Assembly: GCF_003576455.2 (NCBI RefSeq)
Contig: NZ_CP032869.1
Location: forward strand, 2,542,001 to 2,606,000
Source: Mucilaginibacter celer
GTDB taxonomy: Bacteria > Bacteroidota > Bacteroidia > Sphingobacteriales > Sphingobacteriaceae
DNA length: 64,000 nt
Direction: 5' to 3'
Both the position numbers and the translations under genes were made by a program. This document shows positions 9,607 through 18,312 of this stretch, in pieces; the stretch's first letter is position 1, and each line of letters starts with the position of its first letter. The notes beneath the pieces were generated by a model that saw nothing but the letters and a program-made list of their open reading frames with translations, did not search any database and was not told the origin of the DNA.

Positions 9607-10560
9607 TCAATAAGGATATTTTACACCGGGAAAATCAAGCTGGGCTTGTTTAAGCTGGGCTTCAACATCGCTGGTCCAGTATTCTTTAAAGGCAATTTTG
9701 GCCTGGCCGCGCAGATTTGCGCCGGCCGCGCCGCTAAAAAAGTGCACAAACTCGCCCAGGTTCAAATCATCCGTTCTGTCCATGGGCACGTTATCGGCTA
9801 TCTGCTTAAAATAGCGGGCCAGTACGGCACCCTTACCGTATTTGGTATAAATGGGATAAAACCAATCCACAAAAAAGTTAACGCCAGGATAGCTCACACC
9901 CGGATAGCTATAATTATCCGTTTGCGAAGGATCATTCATCTGGGCGTAAACCGCATCGGCTTCTGATTTGTAACCGGTATTCAGCAGTACATCGTAAATA
10001 AAAATCTCGGCAAATTTACTGTCGCCCCAAATGTTACCGTCCTGCAAATCATGCGTACGGCCATGCGATGAGCTTGCCACGATATGCCCTATCTCATGTA
10101 TCGGCAACCTGAGTTTATCGCCTTCTTCTTTATACCAATCGGACAAGCTTTCGCCTACATCAAGCACGTTACGGTAATCGTGGCTAACATCATAATAAGG
10201 CGCGGGATGGCCCGATCCTTCATGCTTATTGGCATGCAACACCACATAAAACCTGCTCGAATCTCCAAAGTTGCCATAGTTTTGTTTAATGTAATGCCAG
10301 ATGCGGGTGTACGCTCCCCGCGGCCAGGTGATGGCGGTATCCATCTCGTTATCGTAATACAAAGCGAGGTCGTCGTTGTAATAAACATTGGTTAACAGGT
10401 CATCGTGTTCATACCAGTGTTCCTGCCACTTTTTTGGTGGGGCGTTTGTGGCTAATGCTTTTGCCGTGTCTACAGGTTTTACAACCGGTTTGCCGTCTTT
10501 CTTGCAAGCCGCTGTAAGCAGGATGGCAGATAAAATAAAAATAGTAATCGTTTTTTTCAT
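9607..10560 (-). CDS. Secreted zinc metallopeptidase-like lipoprotein (HEIGH motif)
   Basis: A 317-aa lipoprotein (LTAAC, Cys19). The core holds HEIGH at 155-159, the zinc-binding and catalytic HExxH form, in 'RLPIHEIGHIVASSSHGRTH'. Glu185 in 'SKFAEIF' lies 25 residues beyond the second His and is a candidate third zinc ligand of the gluzincin kind. Aromatic 'KKWQEHWYEHDD' and a C-terminal helical part complete it. I do not recognise the family; the basic secretory protein group also has such a motif, but similarity beyond HExxH is not clear. It precedes the fucosidase by 34 bp, which suggests combined action on glycoprotein or a linked cell-wall role. The peptidase function is inferred from the motif alone. 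Confidence 0.7.
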   Translation of the reverse strand: MKKTITIFILSAILLTAACKKDGKPVVKPVDTAKALATNAPPKKWQEHWYEHDDLLTNVYYNDDLALYYDNEMDTAITWPRGAYTRIWHYIKQNYGNFGDSSRFYVVLHANKHEGSGHPAPYYDVSHDYRNVLDVGESLSDWYKEEGDKLRLPIHEIGHIVASSSHGRTHDLQDGNIWGDSKFAEIFIYDVLLNTGYKSEADAVYAQMNDPSQTDNYSYPGVSYPGVNFFVDWFYPIYTKYGKGAVLARYFKQIADNVPMDRTDDLNLGEFVHFFSGAAGANLRGQAKIAFKEYWTSDVEAQLKQAQLDFPGVKYPY

Positions 10561-10864
10561 GCGTGTTTATTGTTGTCAATCATTTAACAGATACTTAAAA
10601 TGGGCATCGTAGCTTTGTATGTTGAGCTACAACCCCATATCTGCAATTTGACATATAAAATGCGCCGGAAATTTTACCTGATTACCTTTATAGTATTTAT
10701 AATTAACCTGTTATTTAGCCTCCTACCCGCATTAAATGGCACCCGTTAATACAGGCAGATTAAATCAAATACAATAATTATTATTGGATAACGCCTATTT
10801 CAAGTATCACTGTCTCCTCCCCAAAAACAATCAGTGTCCTGATTTAAGTTTTTTTAAAAAAAAA

Positions 10865-10894
10865 TTGCTTTAAACGTTTAAAGAACTATATTTG
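10865..10894 (+). promoter_or_regulatory. Promoter of the LacI gene with embedded operator
   Basis: TTG at 10865-10867 and TATATTTG at 10887-10894 are separated by 19 bp, matching the Bacteroidota -33/-7 promoter form. The spacer contains the 16-bp palindrome described separately, so a bound repressor would sit exactly on this promoter. The rest of the gap 10,561-10,864 is AT-rich and shows no gene; it should also hold the leftward promoter of the metallopeptidase gene, which I could not locate. Confidence 0.65.
10868..10883. promoter_or_regulatory. LacI-type operator 1 (CTTTAAACGTTTAAAG)
   Basis: A perfect 16-bp palindrome with the central CG step typical of LacI-family operators. Identical copies lie at 11965-11980 and 12041-12056. 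Its place between the -33 and -7 boxes of the regulator gene predicts autorepression. Confidence 0.8.
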
Positions 10895-10935
10895 ATTTAC
10901 AAACCCGATTGTAACCTGCTTCCCTGCTAATTTAA

Positions 10936-11946
10936 ATGAAAAAAATAGGCCTTAAAGATATTGCTTCGCACGTGGGTGTATCAACCGCGCTGGTGTCTTA
11001 TGTGCTTAACGGGCAGGCCGAAGAAAAGCAGGTAGGTAAAGAAATTGCCGAAAAAATAAAGCAGGCGGCGGAAGAGCTGAACTACCGCCCCAACCAGTTA
11101 GCCAAAAGCCTTAAAACACGCAAATCAAACACCATAGGTCTTATTGTAGCCGATATTAATTACCGCTTCAGCTCGGGGATTACGAGGGCTATTGAGGCGG
11201 AGGCTAAACGAAAAAACTATACCGTAATCTTTGGTAGCAGTAATGAGAGTAGTGATAAGTTTAATGAACTGGTTAATGTATTGATCAATCACCAGGTAGA
11301 TGGGCTCATTCTGGTTCCGGTTGAGCACTCGGAGGCTTCCATTGCCTCCTTGCAAAAATCAGATCTTCCCTTTGTTTTGATCGACAGGAATTTTCCTAAT
11401 ATGATCACAAATTGCGTATTGCTGGATAATTACAAAGCCGCTTACGATTCAACTACCCATTTAATAAACCAGGGCCACAAAAAAATCGCCTTTATCAACT
11501 ATAATAACCGTCTGTTTAACCTGCAGGAACGTAACCGGGGCTATATTGCAGCCTTGGAAGACCACGGCATCGAACCCCACCCGGCCTGGTCGCTGTTTGT
11601 AAGGCAAAACCACTATGAGCAGGATATGCGTAAAGCCATCCACCAGCTCACCTCCGGAAGTAAATGCGATGCGATATTTTTCGCTACAGATAGGCTGGCC
11701 ATCAGTGGATTAAAAGAAATTGTAAACTTAAAGATCAAAGTTCCTGAAGAGCTCTCCGTGTTCAGTTTTGACGAATCGGAGGCATTTGAATTGTTTAGCT
11801 GCCCGGTGTCGCATGCCCGCCAGCCCCTCGAAAAAATGGGCAAAATAGCGGTAAATATGCTGCTCGACCTGGTGAACAAACCAGGCGTTGTAAACCAGAT
11901 TTACCTCGAAACAGAACTGGTTGCTGCTAAAAGCTGTAGGGAGTAA
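10936..11946 (+). CDS. LacI-family transcriptional regulator of the fructan-type locus
   Basis: A 336-aa regulator. Residues 4-60 are the LacI helix-turn-helix and hinge ('LKDIASHVGVSTALVSYVLNG', then 'ELNYRPNQLAKSLKTRKSNT'). Residues about 62-336 form the periplasmic-binding-like sugar sensor ('IGLIVADINYRFSSGI', 'HQVDGLILVPVE', 'LSVFSFDESEAFELF'). It should bind the three CTTTAAACGTTTAAAG palindromes, one in its own promoter and two ahead of susC at 12094, and let go when fructose or a fructose phosphate binds. The ligand is inferred from the neighbouring GH32 and kinase. The well studied Bacteroides fructan locus uses a hybrid two-component sensor instead, so this is a different control design. 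Confidence 0.93.
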   Translation: MKKIGLKDIASHVGVSTALVSYVLNGQAEEKQVGKEIAEKIKQAAEELNYRPNQLAKSLKTRKSNTIGLIVADINYRFSSGITRAIEAEAKRKNYTVIFGSSNESSDKFNELVNVLINHQVDGLILVPVEHSEASIASLQKSDLPFVLIDRNFPNMITNCVLLDNYKAAYDSTTHLINQGHKKIAFINYNNRLFNLQERNRGYIAALEDHGIEPHPAWSLFVRQNHYEQDMRKAIHQLTSGSKCDAIFFATDRLAISGLKEIVNLKIKVPEELSVFSFDESEAFELFSCPVSHARQPLEKMGKIAVNMLLDLVNKPGVVNQIYLETELVAAKSCRE

Positions 11947-11964
11947 AAATTTTTTTCACCATTA

Positions 11965-11980
11965 CTTTAAACGTTTAAAG
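11965..11980. promoter_or_regulatory. LacI-type operator 2 (CTTTAAACGTTTAAAG)
   Basis: Perfect copy of operator 1, located 18 bp after the regulator stop and 113 bp before the susC start. It pairs with operator 3, with centres 76 bp apart (about seven helical turns), which would suit cooperative or looped binding by a dimer of dimers. Confidence 0.8.
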
Positions 11981-12040
11981 AGAAATAATCATGCTTTCAA
12001 AAAAATTTAAATCATCACAGCGCAATCGTTCGCCATAGTT

Positions 12041-12056
12041 CTTTAAACGTTTAAAG
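12041..12056. promoter_or_regulatory. LacI-type operator 3 (CTTTAAACGTTTAAAG)
   Basis: Third perfect copy, ending 37 bp before the susC ATG at 12094. No clear TAnnTTTG box could be fixed beside it, so whether it blocks RNA polymerase directly or acts as a roadblock in the leader is open. Confidence 0.8.
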
Positions 12057-12093
12057 AGCTATTCAAACCAATCAAAAAACCAATTTCCCGATT

Positions 12094-15000
12094 ATGAAAA
12101 TTAAATTATTACTCATCATTATGCTGCTGTGTGGGGCAGCATCAGCCCAGCAACGAAGCTTGTCGGGCACGGTAACCAGCAAAGATCTGGGTACCCCTTT
12201 GGCCGGGGTAACGGTTAAATCGCCCCGGCAAACCGTTACTACCGATAATAACGGTCGTTTTACAGTGAATGTAGCCCCTAACGAAACCGTTACGTTTACG
12301 TTTGTGGGCATGCAGGCGGTTAACTACACCTATCACGGCGAAACCAGCCCGGTAGCCATCCTGCTTGAATACTCATCAGGCAACCTGAACGAGGTGGTGG
12401 TAACAGGCTATCAAACCCAAAAGAAAGCCGATTTGACCGGATCGGTAGCCGTTGTAAACATGACCGACATAAAAAACGTGCGACAAGGGAATCCTATCAA
12501 ATCACTACAGGGCCGCATTCCGGGTGTAAACATTACTTCAAACGGCGATCCGGGCGGTGGCGCTACGGTAAGGATCAGGGGGATCAATACCCTGGGTAAT
12601 AACGATCCTTTGTATGTAATTGACGGTATCCCAACCAAGCGTGGTTTGCAGGAGATAAACCAGGACGATATCGAATCGATCCAGGTGTTAAAGGATGCCT
12701 CTTCGGCCACTATTTACGGTTCTCGGGCTGCCAACGGTGTTATCATTGTTACCACCAAGCGGGCAAAAAATGGGGTGCACCGTATAGATGTTAATGCTTC
12801 CAGCTCGATAGAATATTACACCACCAAGCAAAGCATGCTGAACACCAATCAGCGCGGCGAAGCTTACTGGCGGGCAGCATTAAATGATAAATTTAACCCC
12901 AACAATAACCAGATTTACCAATACGACTGGAATAACGATTTCAACAACCCGGTACTAAACCGCGTTATCCTGCCCGAGTTTATCGACGCGGCCAAAACCA
13001 TGCGATCGGCAGATACCAAATGGTACGATGAAATTTCGCAGGCCTCGCTGCTGCAAAACTATAACCTCGCTTTTACCAATGGCAGTGAAAGGGGCAACTC
13101 CTATTTCTCGTTGGGCTATTATGATAACAAAGGCGTCGTGCGCGAATCGCGGGCTAAAAAGATCACCATGCGCCTCAATTCGGAATATAATTTTCTGAAT
13201 GGCAAGCTCAAAATAGGCGAGAATTTTAATGCTACTTATGCCAACAACGTGCTGATCCCAACCGGCGATGTGCTTTTTACCGCGTTGGTGCAGCAGCCTA
13301 TTGTACCGGTACACACCGTGAGCGGTGGCTGGGGCGGTCCGGCTTCGGGTATGACAGATCGCCACAACCCTGTACGCCTGATTGAAGACAACAAACAAAA
13401 CAAAAACTATTTTGGTCGCATCATAGCCAATGCCTATGCCGATTTAACCATACTGCCGGGCCTGCATGCCAAAACCAACTATGGCGTTGATTATGCCGGC
13501 ACCTGGCTGCGCACTTTACGAAAATCGTATGTATCGGGCTTCCTTACCGATCCTTCAAATCTGGTTCAAAACAGCCAGAACTATGATGGCAACCTCATTT
13601 TCCAGAATACCATCAACTACAATACCGATTTTGGCAAACACCATATCGATGCCGTGCTGGGCCATGAATCCATCCGCTTCATCAACCAAAACTTTTTTGC
13701 TTCAAGACAAGGCTACGCGCTCGAAAACCTGGACTATGCCTACCTTGATCGTGGTACCACCAATATCAACAATGGTGGTAACGGTACGGCCAACTCCCTG
13801 TTATCGTTTTTTGGCAAGGTAAACTATGTATATGCCAACAAATATCTCCTTTCGGGTACTTTAAGGCGTGATGGTTCGTCACGTTTCGGTGCCAACAACC
13901 GTTACGGTTATTTCCCTGCCGGATCGGCCGGATGGCGTATCAGCCAGGAGCCTTTCCTGAAAGATTCAAAAATTGTTTCAGATCTTAAGCTGCGTTACAG
14001 CTATGGCGAGGCAGGTAACCAGGAAACGGGTAACTATGCAACCTACAGCCTTTATTCGGCAATTTACGGGTTGAGTAATAACGATGTTATCGGCGGTACG
14101 GCTTATGATATCATCGGGGCCGGAACAGGCACACTACCATCGGGCTTTGTTAAAATTCAGCAGGAAAACCCTGATCTGAAATGGGAAACTACTAAGGAAT
14201 CCAACTTCGGTGTTGATTTCGGGCTCTTCAATCAATCCATCACCGGTAGTGTTGATTATTTTATCAAAAACACATCGGGCATTCTCATCACGCCAGGCTA
14301 CCTGGCCGTTATAGGCGAGGGCGGCACAAAAACATTCAACGGCGCATCGATGCAAAATAAAGGTATCGACGCTATTGTGAACTACGATGGCCGCATAACC
14401 TCAGATTTAACCTTCGGGATAAGCGCCAATTTCAGCAAGTACATCAACAAGGTAACCTACCTGCCTTCCGAAATTTATACTGCTTACGCGGGTAACGGCA
14501 CCGACCAGATCATCGTTGGTAAATCCATCAATTCCATCTTCGGTTACGTAGCCGACGGGTTGTTCACTTCGGCCGACCAGGTTACCAACTCGCCCGCGCA
14601 GCCGGGCAAGGGTTTGGGCCGTATCCGCTTTAAAGACCTGAATGGTGATAACGTAATCAACGATCGCGACCGTACCTATATCTCCAACGGCAACCCCGAT
14701 TTCCTTTATGGTTTAAACCTTTCCCTGCGCTGGAAAAATTTTGACCTCGCCGCCTTTTTCCAGGGTGTACAGGGACTGAAGGTTTACAACTCCTACAAAA
14801 CCTATACAGATTTTTCATCGATATGGCCGGGTGGCAACTGGGGCACCCGTACATTGGATGCCTGGAGCCCGCAAAGGCCTAATTCAACCATTCCGGCGCT
14901 TACATTGGTGAATACTAACGATGAAAACCGTACTTCAACCTATTTCATCGAAAACGGATCGTACCTCAAACTGCGCAACCTACAGGTTGGCTATAGCCTG

Positions 15001-15168
15001 AAAGACGCGCTGAAAAGCATTAAAGTGCAAAACGCGAGGGTGTTTTTCCAGGGCGCTAATTTATGGACCATTAAAAGCAAGGGATATACGGCTGCCGATC
15101 CCGAAAATCCGGGCAACGGTTATCCCGTGCCGGCCATCGTAACGTTTGGTTTAGATCTGTCCTTTTAA
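12094..15168 (+). CDS. SusC/RagA TonB-linked transporter of the fructan-type locus
   Basis: 1024 aa. The signal peptide ends at ASAQQ (about residue 19). A carboxypeptidase-regulatory-like domain covers about 22-100, and the TonB plug about 105-225, with 'NEVVVTGYQTQKKADLTGSV' and the SusC signature 'VLKDASSATIYGSRAANGVI'. The remainder is the outer-membrane barrel with many aromatic-ended strands and a terminal 'VTFGLDLSF'. It would move oligosaccharide into the periplasm with the SusD 17 bp downstream. Two operators stand just upstream, so it is the first structural gene of the LacI-controlled operon. Fructan as substrate is inferred from the GH32 gene; the transporter itself shows no specificity mark. 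Confidence 0.95.
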   Translation: MKIKLLLIIMLLCGAASAQQRSLSGTVTSKDLGTPLAGVTVKSPRQTVTTDNNGRFTVNVAPNETVTFTFVGMQAVNYTYHGETSPVAILLEYSSGNLNEVVVTGYQTQKKADLTGSVAVVNMTDIKNVRQGNPIKSLQGRIPGVNITSNGDPGGGATVRIRGINTLGNNDPLYVIDGIPTKRGLQEINQDDIESIQVLKDASSATIYGSRAANGVIIVTTKRAKNGVHRIDVNASSSIEYYTTKQSMLNTNQRGEAYWRAALNDKFNPNNNQIYQYDWNNDFNNPVLNRVILPEFIDAAKTMRSADTKWYDEISQASLLQNYNLAFTNGSERGNSYFSLGYYDNKGVVRESRAKKITMRLNSEYNFLNGKLKIGENFNATYANNVLIPTGDVLFTALVQQPIVPVHTVSGGWGGPASGMTDRHNPVRLIEDNKQNKNYFGRIIANAYADLTILPGLHAKTNYGVDYAGTWLRTLRKSYVSGFLTDPSNLVQNSQNYDGNLIFQNTINYNTDFGKHHIDAVLGHESIRFINQNFFASRQGYALENLDYAYLDRGTTNINNGGNGTANSLLSFFGKVNYVYANKYLLSGTLRRDGSSRFGANNRYGYFPAGSAGWRISQEPFLKDSKIVSDLKLRYSYGEAGNQETGNYATYSLYSAIYGLSNNDVIGGTAYDIIGAGTGTLPSGFVKIQQENPDLKWETTKESNFGVDFGLFNQSITGSVDYFIKNTSGILITPGYLAVIGEGGTKTFNGASMQNKGIDAIVNYDGRITSDLTFGISANFSKYINKVTYLPSEIYTAYAGNGTDQIIVGKSINSIFGYVADGLFTSADQVTNSPAQPGKGLGRIRFKDLNGDNVINDRDRTYISNGNPDFLYGLNLSLRWKNFDLAAFFQGVQGLKVYNSYKTYTDFSSIWPGGNWGTRTLDAWSPQRPNSTIPALTLVNTNDENRTSTYFIENGSYLKLRNLQVGYSLKDALKSIKVQNARVFFQGANLWTIKSKGYTAADPENPGNGYPVPAIVTFGLDLSF

Positions 15169-15185
15169 TTTAAAATGTAATGTAT

Positions 15186-16901
15186 ATGAAAACGAAAATA
15201 TTGATCTGGGCTGCCCTGCTTACGTTTAGCTTCGGCTGCAAGAAGGCGCTCGACGAAACACCACAGGGCGTGGTATCCAGCAGCGATTTAAATACGCCGG
15301 TAAATGTGGAAAAAATGGTAATATCGGCCTATGCTACTTTGGGTAATGAAAGTATCCATACCTCAAACAGCTTGTGGCCCTGGGGCAGTCTGCGCAGCGG
15401 CGACGCCTACAAAGGCGGCGACGGCGCGGGCGACAACAGCGATTGGAACGACTATGAAACTTATGTTACCAACCGCCCAACCAACGGCATTACCGATAGG
15501 ATGTGGGCGCAGTTGTACAACGGCATTGGCCGGGTTAACGATGCTTTGGTGAGGGTTAACCAAATCGACGCGGCATCTTTCCCCAACAAAGTATCTCGCC
15601 AGGCCGAGATGCGCTTTTTACGTGGGTACTATTATTTTATGCTGAAGATTTTGTTTAACCGCGTACCGTATTTTGACGAAAACGTTGCTAAGGACGAATA
15701 CATCAAGATCTCGAACACCGATTTAACCAGCGACCAGCTTTGGGAAAAAATTGCCGGCGAGTTTCAGTTTGCGGTAGCTAACCTGCCTAATTCACAAGCC
15801 GATGTTGGCAGGCCTAACAAATTTACCGCCAATGCCATGCTGGCTAAAGTAAGGCTTTACCAGGCTTATAAGCAGGACGATAACCACAACGTTACCGGCA
15901 TGGATGCCGCCAAACTACAGGAAGTGGTTACCCTTTGCGATGTGGTGATAGGTTCAGGAAAATATGGCCTTGCTGCTGATTTTGGGCAGAACTTTATGGC
16001 GCAGTATGAAAACGGCCCCGAATCTGTTTTTGCCATCCAGTATTCGCGGAATGACGGAACAACTTATGGGAGGATTGATTTGGGCCATTCCCTATCATAC
16101 CCCATGAATGTGGAGTACGGCTGCTGCTGGCAACATATCCCCAGTCAGGATTTGGTAAACAATTTTAAAACCGAAACCAATGGTTTGCCAAAGTTTACGG
16201 GCTACAACAGTACCGACGCTTTATCGGGTAATGATTTTATCCTGGCCACGTTCGATCCCCGGTTGGATCATACCGTGGGCATCCCCGGTCACCCATTTAA
16301 ATATGTGCCAACTTTTGTTTATCAAAACTCCTGGGCCCGCGCACCTGCCATTTACGGTTATTTTACCAGTATGAAGGATTTGGCGGCTTATAACGATGGC
16401 TCATTTCAGCGAATTCCGCCATTTATGTCGAGCTCAAAAAACTGGGAATTGATCAGGTATGCCGATGTGTTGCTTTGGAAGGCTGAAGCCCTGATTGAGC
16501 TTGGCCGGGAAACGGAAGCGCTGCCCATCATTAACCAGATCAGAACCCGTGCCGCCAACAGTACCGGGATGCTTAAAAAAGCCGACGGATCATTCGCTAC
16601 CAACTATAAAGTGGCAACCTATCAGCCCGGTGTAAACTGCGTTTGGACACAGGCCTACGCCCGCGAAGCACTACGGAAAGAGCGCCGCCTTGAATTTGCC
16701 ATGGAAGGTAACCGCCTGTTCGATCTGGTGCGCTGGGGTATTGCCGATACCTATATGAATAGCTATTTTGCATCAGAAAGCACCAAGCGTGCCCACCTTA
16801 AAACAGCTAAGTTTCAGAAAGGAAGGGACGAATACATGCCTATCCCTACCAACCAGATCAACTTCAGCAAGGGGTTATACAAGCAAAACCCCGGATACTA
16901 A
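15186..16901 (+). CDS. SusD/RagB family glycan-binding lipoprotein of the fructan-type locus
   Basis: From the ATG at 15186 the protein is 571 aa and starts with a clean lipoprotein signal (MKTKILIWAALLTFSFGC, Cys18). An in-frame ATG at 15180 would add two residues and is less likely. SusD marks are 'KALDETPQG' after the lipid Cys, 'RQAEMRFLRGYYYFMLKILFN', 'ELIRYADVLLWKAEALIELG' and 'ALRKERRLEFAMEGNRLFDL'. A Trp-rich surface ('SLWPWGSL') may contribute to sugar binding. It partners the SusC gene, whose stop lies 17 bp upstream, and precedes the porter gene by 20 bp, so all are one operon. Confidence 0.94.
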   Translation: MKTKILIWAALLTFSFGCKKALDETPQGVVSSSDLNTPVNVEKMVISAYATLGNESIHTSNSLWPWGSLRSGDAYKGGDGAGDNSDWNDYETYVTNRPTNGITDRMWAQLYNGIGRVNDALVRVNQIDAASFPNKVSRQAEMRFLRGYYYFMLKILFNRVPYFDENVAKDEYIKISNTDLTSDQLWEKIAGEFQFAVANLPNSQADVGRPNKFTANAMLAKVRLYQAYKQDDNHNVTGMDAAKLQEVVTLCDVVIGSGKYGLAADFGQNFMAQYENGPESVFAIQYSRNDGTTYGRIDLGHSLSYPMNVEYGCCWQHIPSQDLVNNFKTETNGLPKFTGYNSTDALSGNDFILATFDPRLDHTVGIPGHPFKYVPTFVYQNSWARAPAIYGYFTSMKDLAAYNDGSFQRIPPFMSSSKNWELIRYADVLLWKAEALIELGRETEALPIINQIRTRAANSTGMLKKADGSFATNYKVATYQPGVNCVWTQAYAREALRKERRLEFAMEGNRLFDLVRWGIADTYMNSYFASESTKRAHLKTAKFQKGRDEYMPIPTNQINFSKGLYKQNPGY

Positions 16902-16921
16902 ATTGCTAAACACCAATTATA

Positions 16922-18295
16922 ATGAAAATAAAAGCTAATGTACTCCTCATCGCTATCATCGCCGCTACCGGTGGTTTGCTGTTCGGTTTTGATACCGGCG
17001 TAATTTCGGGCGCTTTGCCTTTTCTGAAACAATACTGGCAGCTTGCCGATGCCGATATCGAACTCATTACCACAACGGTGCTTATCGGCGCCGTGCTTGG
17101 TGCGGTAACCAGCGGTAAATTATCAGATGCCATAGGCCGCAAACGGATGATTATTGCCAACGCCATTATATTTACCGTTGGCGCTTTCGGCTGTGCCTAT
17201 GCGCCTAATGTTACCGTGTTGATTGTGATGCGGATTATTATTGGCTTTGCCATAGGCATCACCTCATACGTGGTGCCTATGTATATCTCCGAGATTTCGC
17301 CCAGCCGCGTGCGGGGTGGGTTGGTTACCCTTAACCAACTTATGATTACCATCGGCATCCTGGTATCCTACCTGGCCGATTACTGGCTATCAGACGATAG
17401 CAAGCCTGAATCATGGCGGTTGATGTTTTTAGTGGGATTTATCCCCGCGGTTATCCTGTTGGTGGGTATGTTCTTCTTGCCCGAAACCCCGCGCTGGCTT
17501 ATCAGCAAAGGCCGCTGGGACGAAGGCAAAAAGATTATCGAAAAACTGGAAGATGCCGATATCATCGACAATACCCTTGCCGAACTGGAAAAAGACCTCC
17601 AAATGCAACGCGAGCAAAACACCAACTGGACCGAGGTTTTCAAACCCTGGCTGCGCGCACCGCTCATCATCACCGTTGGCATTTTCTTTTTTCAGCAGTT
17701 TTCGGGCGTTAATACCATTATCTACTATTCGCCTATCATTTTTAAAATGGCCGGGATAGTGAGCAATACGGGCTCCATTCTGCCGGCAATTATTATAGGC
17801 GGCGTAAATGTATTGGCCTGCGTGGTTTCTGTTTTATTGTTGGATAAGGTTGGCCGCCGCCGGCTTTACATGATCGGGATCTGGGGTATGATCCCATCGC
17901 TGGCCCTATTGGGTGCCTGCTTTCATTTTAAGGAAGAGCTTGGTGCAAGCCTGCCCGTGTTTGCGGTGCTGAGCATCGTTTGCTTTATCATTTTTATCGC
18001 TATTAGCCTTGCACCGCTGGGATGGTTATTGATATCTGAAGTGTTTCCGCTTAATGTGCGTGGGGTGGGCATGAGTATCGGCTCGTTGGCGCATTGGGGT
18101 TTTAATGCCATTATCGCCTTTACATTTTTAAAACTGGTAAACTCGTTAGGTGTCGATTTTACATTTTGGTTGTACGCGCTGGTATGCGTAGCCGGTTTGT
18201 GGTGGGGGTATTACTACATCCCCGAAACCAAAGGAAAAACACTGGAAGAAATTGAAGAGCACTGGAGAAAAGGCGGTTCGCCGCGTAAATTTTAA
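16922..18295 (+). CDS. Sugar porter family MFS transporter
   Basis: A 457-aa major facilitator with 12 predicted membrane segments. Sugar-porter motifs are in the standard places: 'GGLLFGFDTGVISGALPF' in segment 1, 'GKLSDAIGRKRMI' in loop 2-3, 'FLPETPRWLISKGR' after segment 6, 'QQFSGVNTIIYYSP' in segment 7, 'LLDKVGRRRLYMIG' in loop 8-9, and 'PETKGKTLEEIEEHW' at the C-terminus. It should bring a monosaccharide, most likely fructose given GH32 and ROK kinase on either side, from periplasm to cytoplasm by proton symport. It corresponds in position to the inner-membrane fructose importer of Bacteroides fructan loci. The substrate is inferred from context. Confidence 0.93.
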   Translation: MKIKANVLLIAIIAATGGLLFGFDTGVISGALPFLKQYWQLADADIELITTTVLIGAVLGAVTSGKLSDAIGRKRMIIANAIIFTVGAFGCAYAPNVTVLIVMRIIIGFAIGITSYVVPMYISEISPSRVRGGLVTLNQLMITIGILVSYLADYWLSDDSKPESWRLMFLVGFIPAVILLVGMFFLPETPRWLISKGRWDEGKKIIEKLEDADIIDNTLAELEKDLQMQREQNTNWTEVFKPWLRAPLIITVGIFFFQQFSGVNTIIYYSPIIFKMAGIVSNTGSILPAIIIGGVNVLACVVSVLLLDKVGRRRLYMIGIWGMIPSLALLGACFHFKEELGASLPVFAVLSIVCFIIFIAISLAPLGWLLISEVFPLNVRGVGMSIGSLAHWGFNAIIAFTFLKLVNSLGVDFTFWLYALVCVAGLWWGYYYIPETKGKTLEEIEEHWRKGGSPRKF

Positions 18296-18312
18296 ACTAT
18301 AATATCTAAAAC

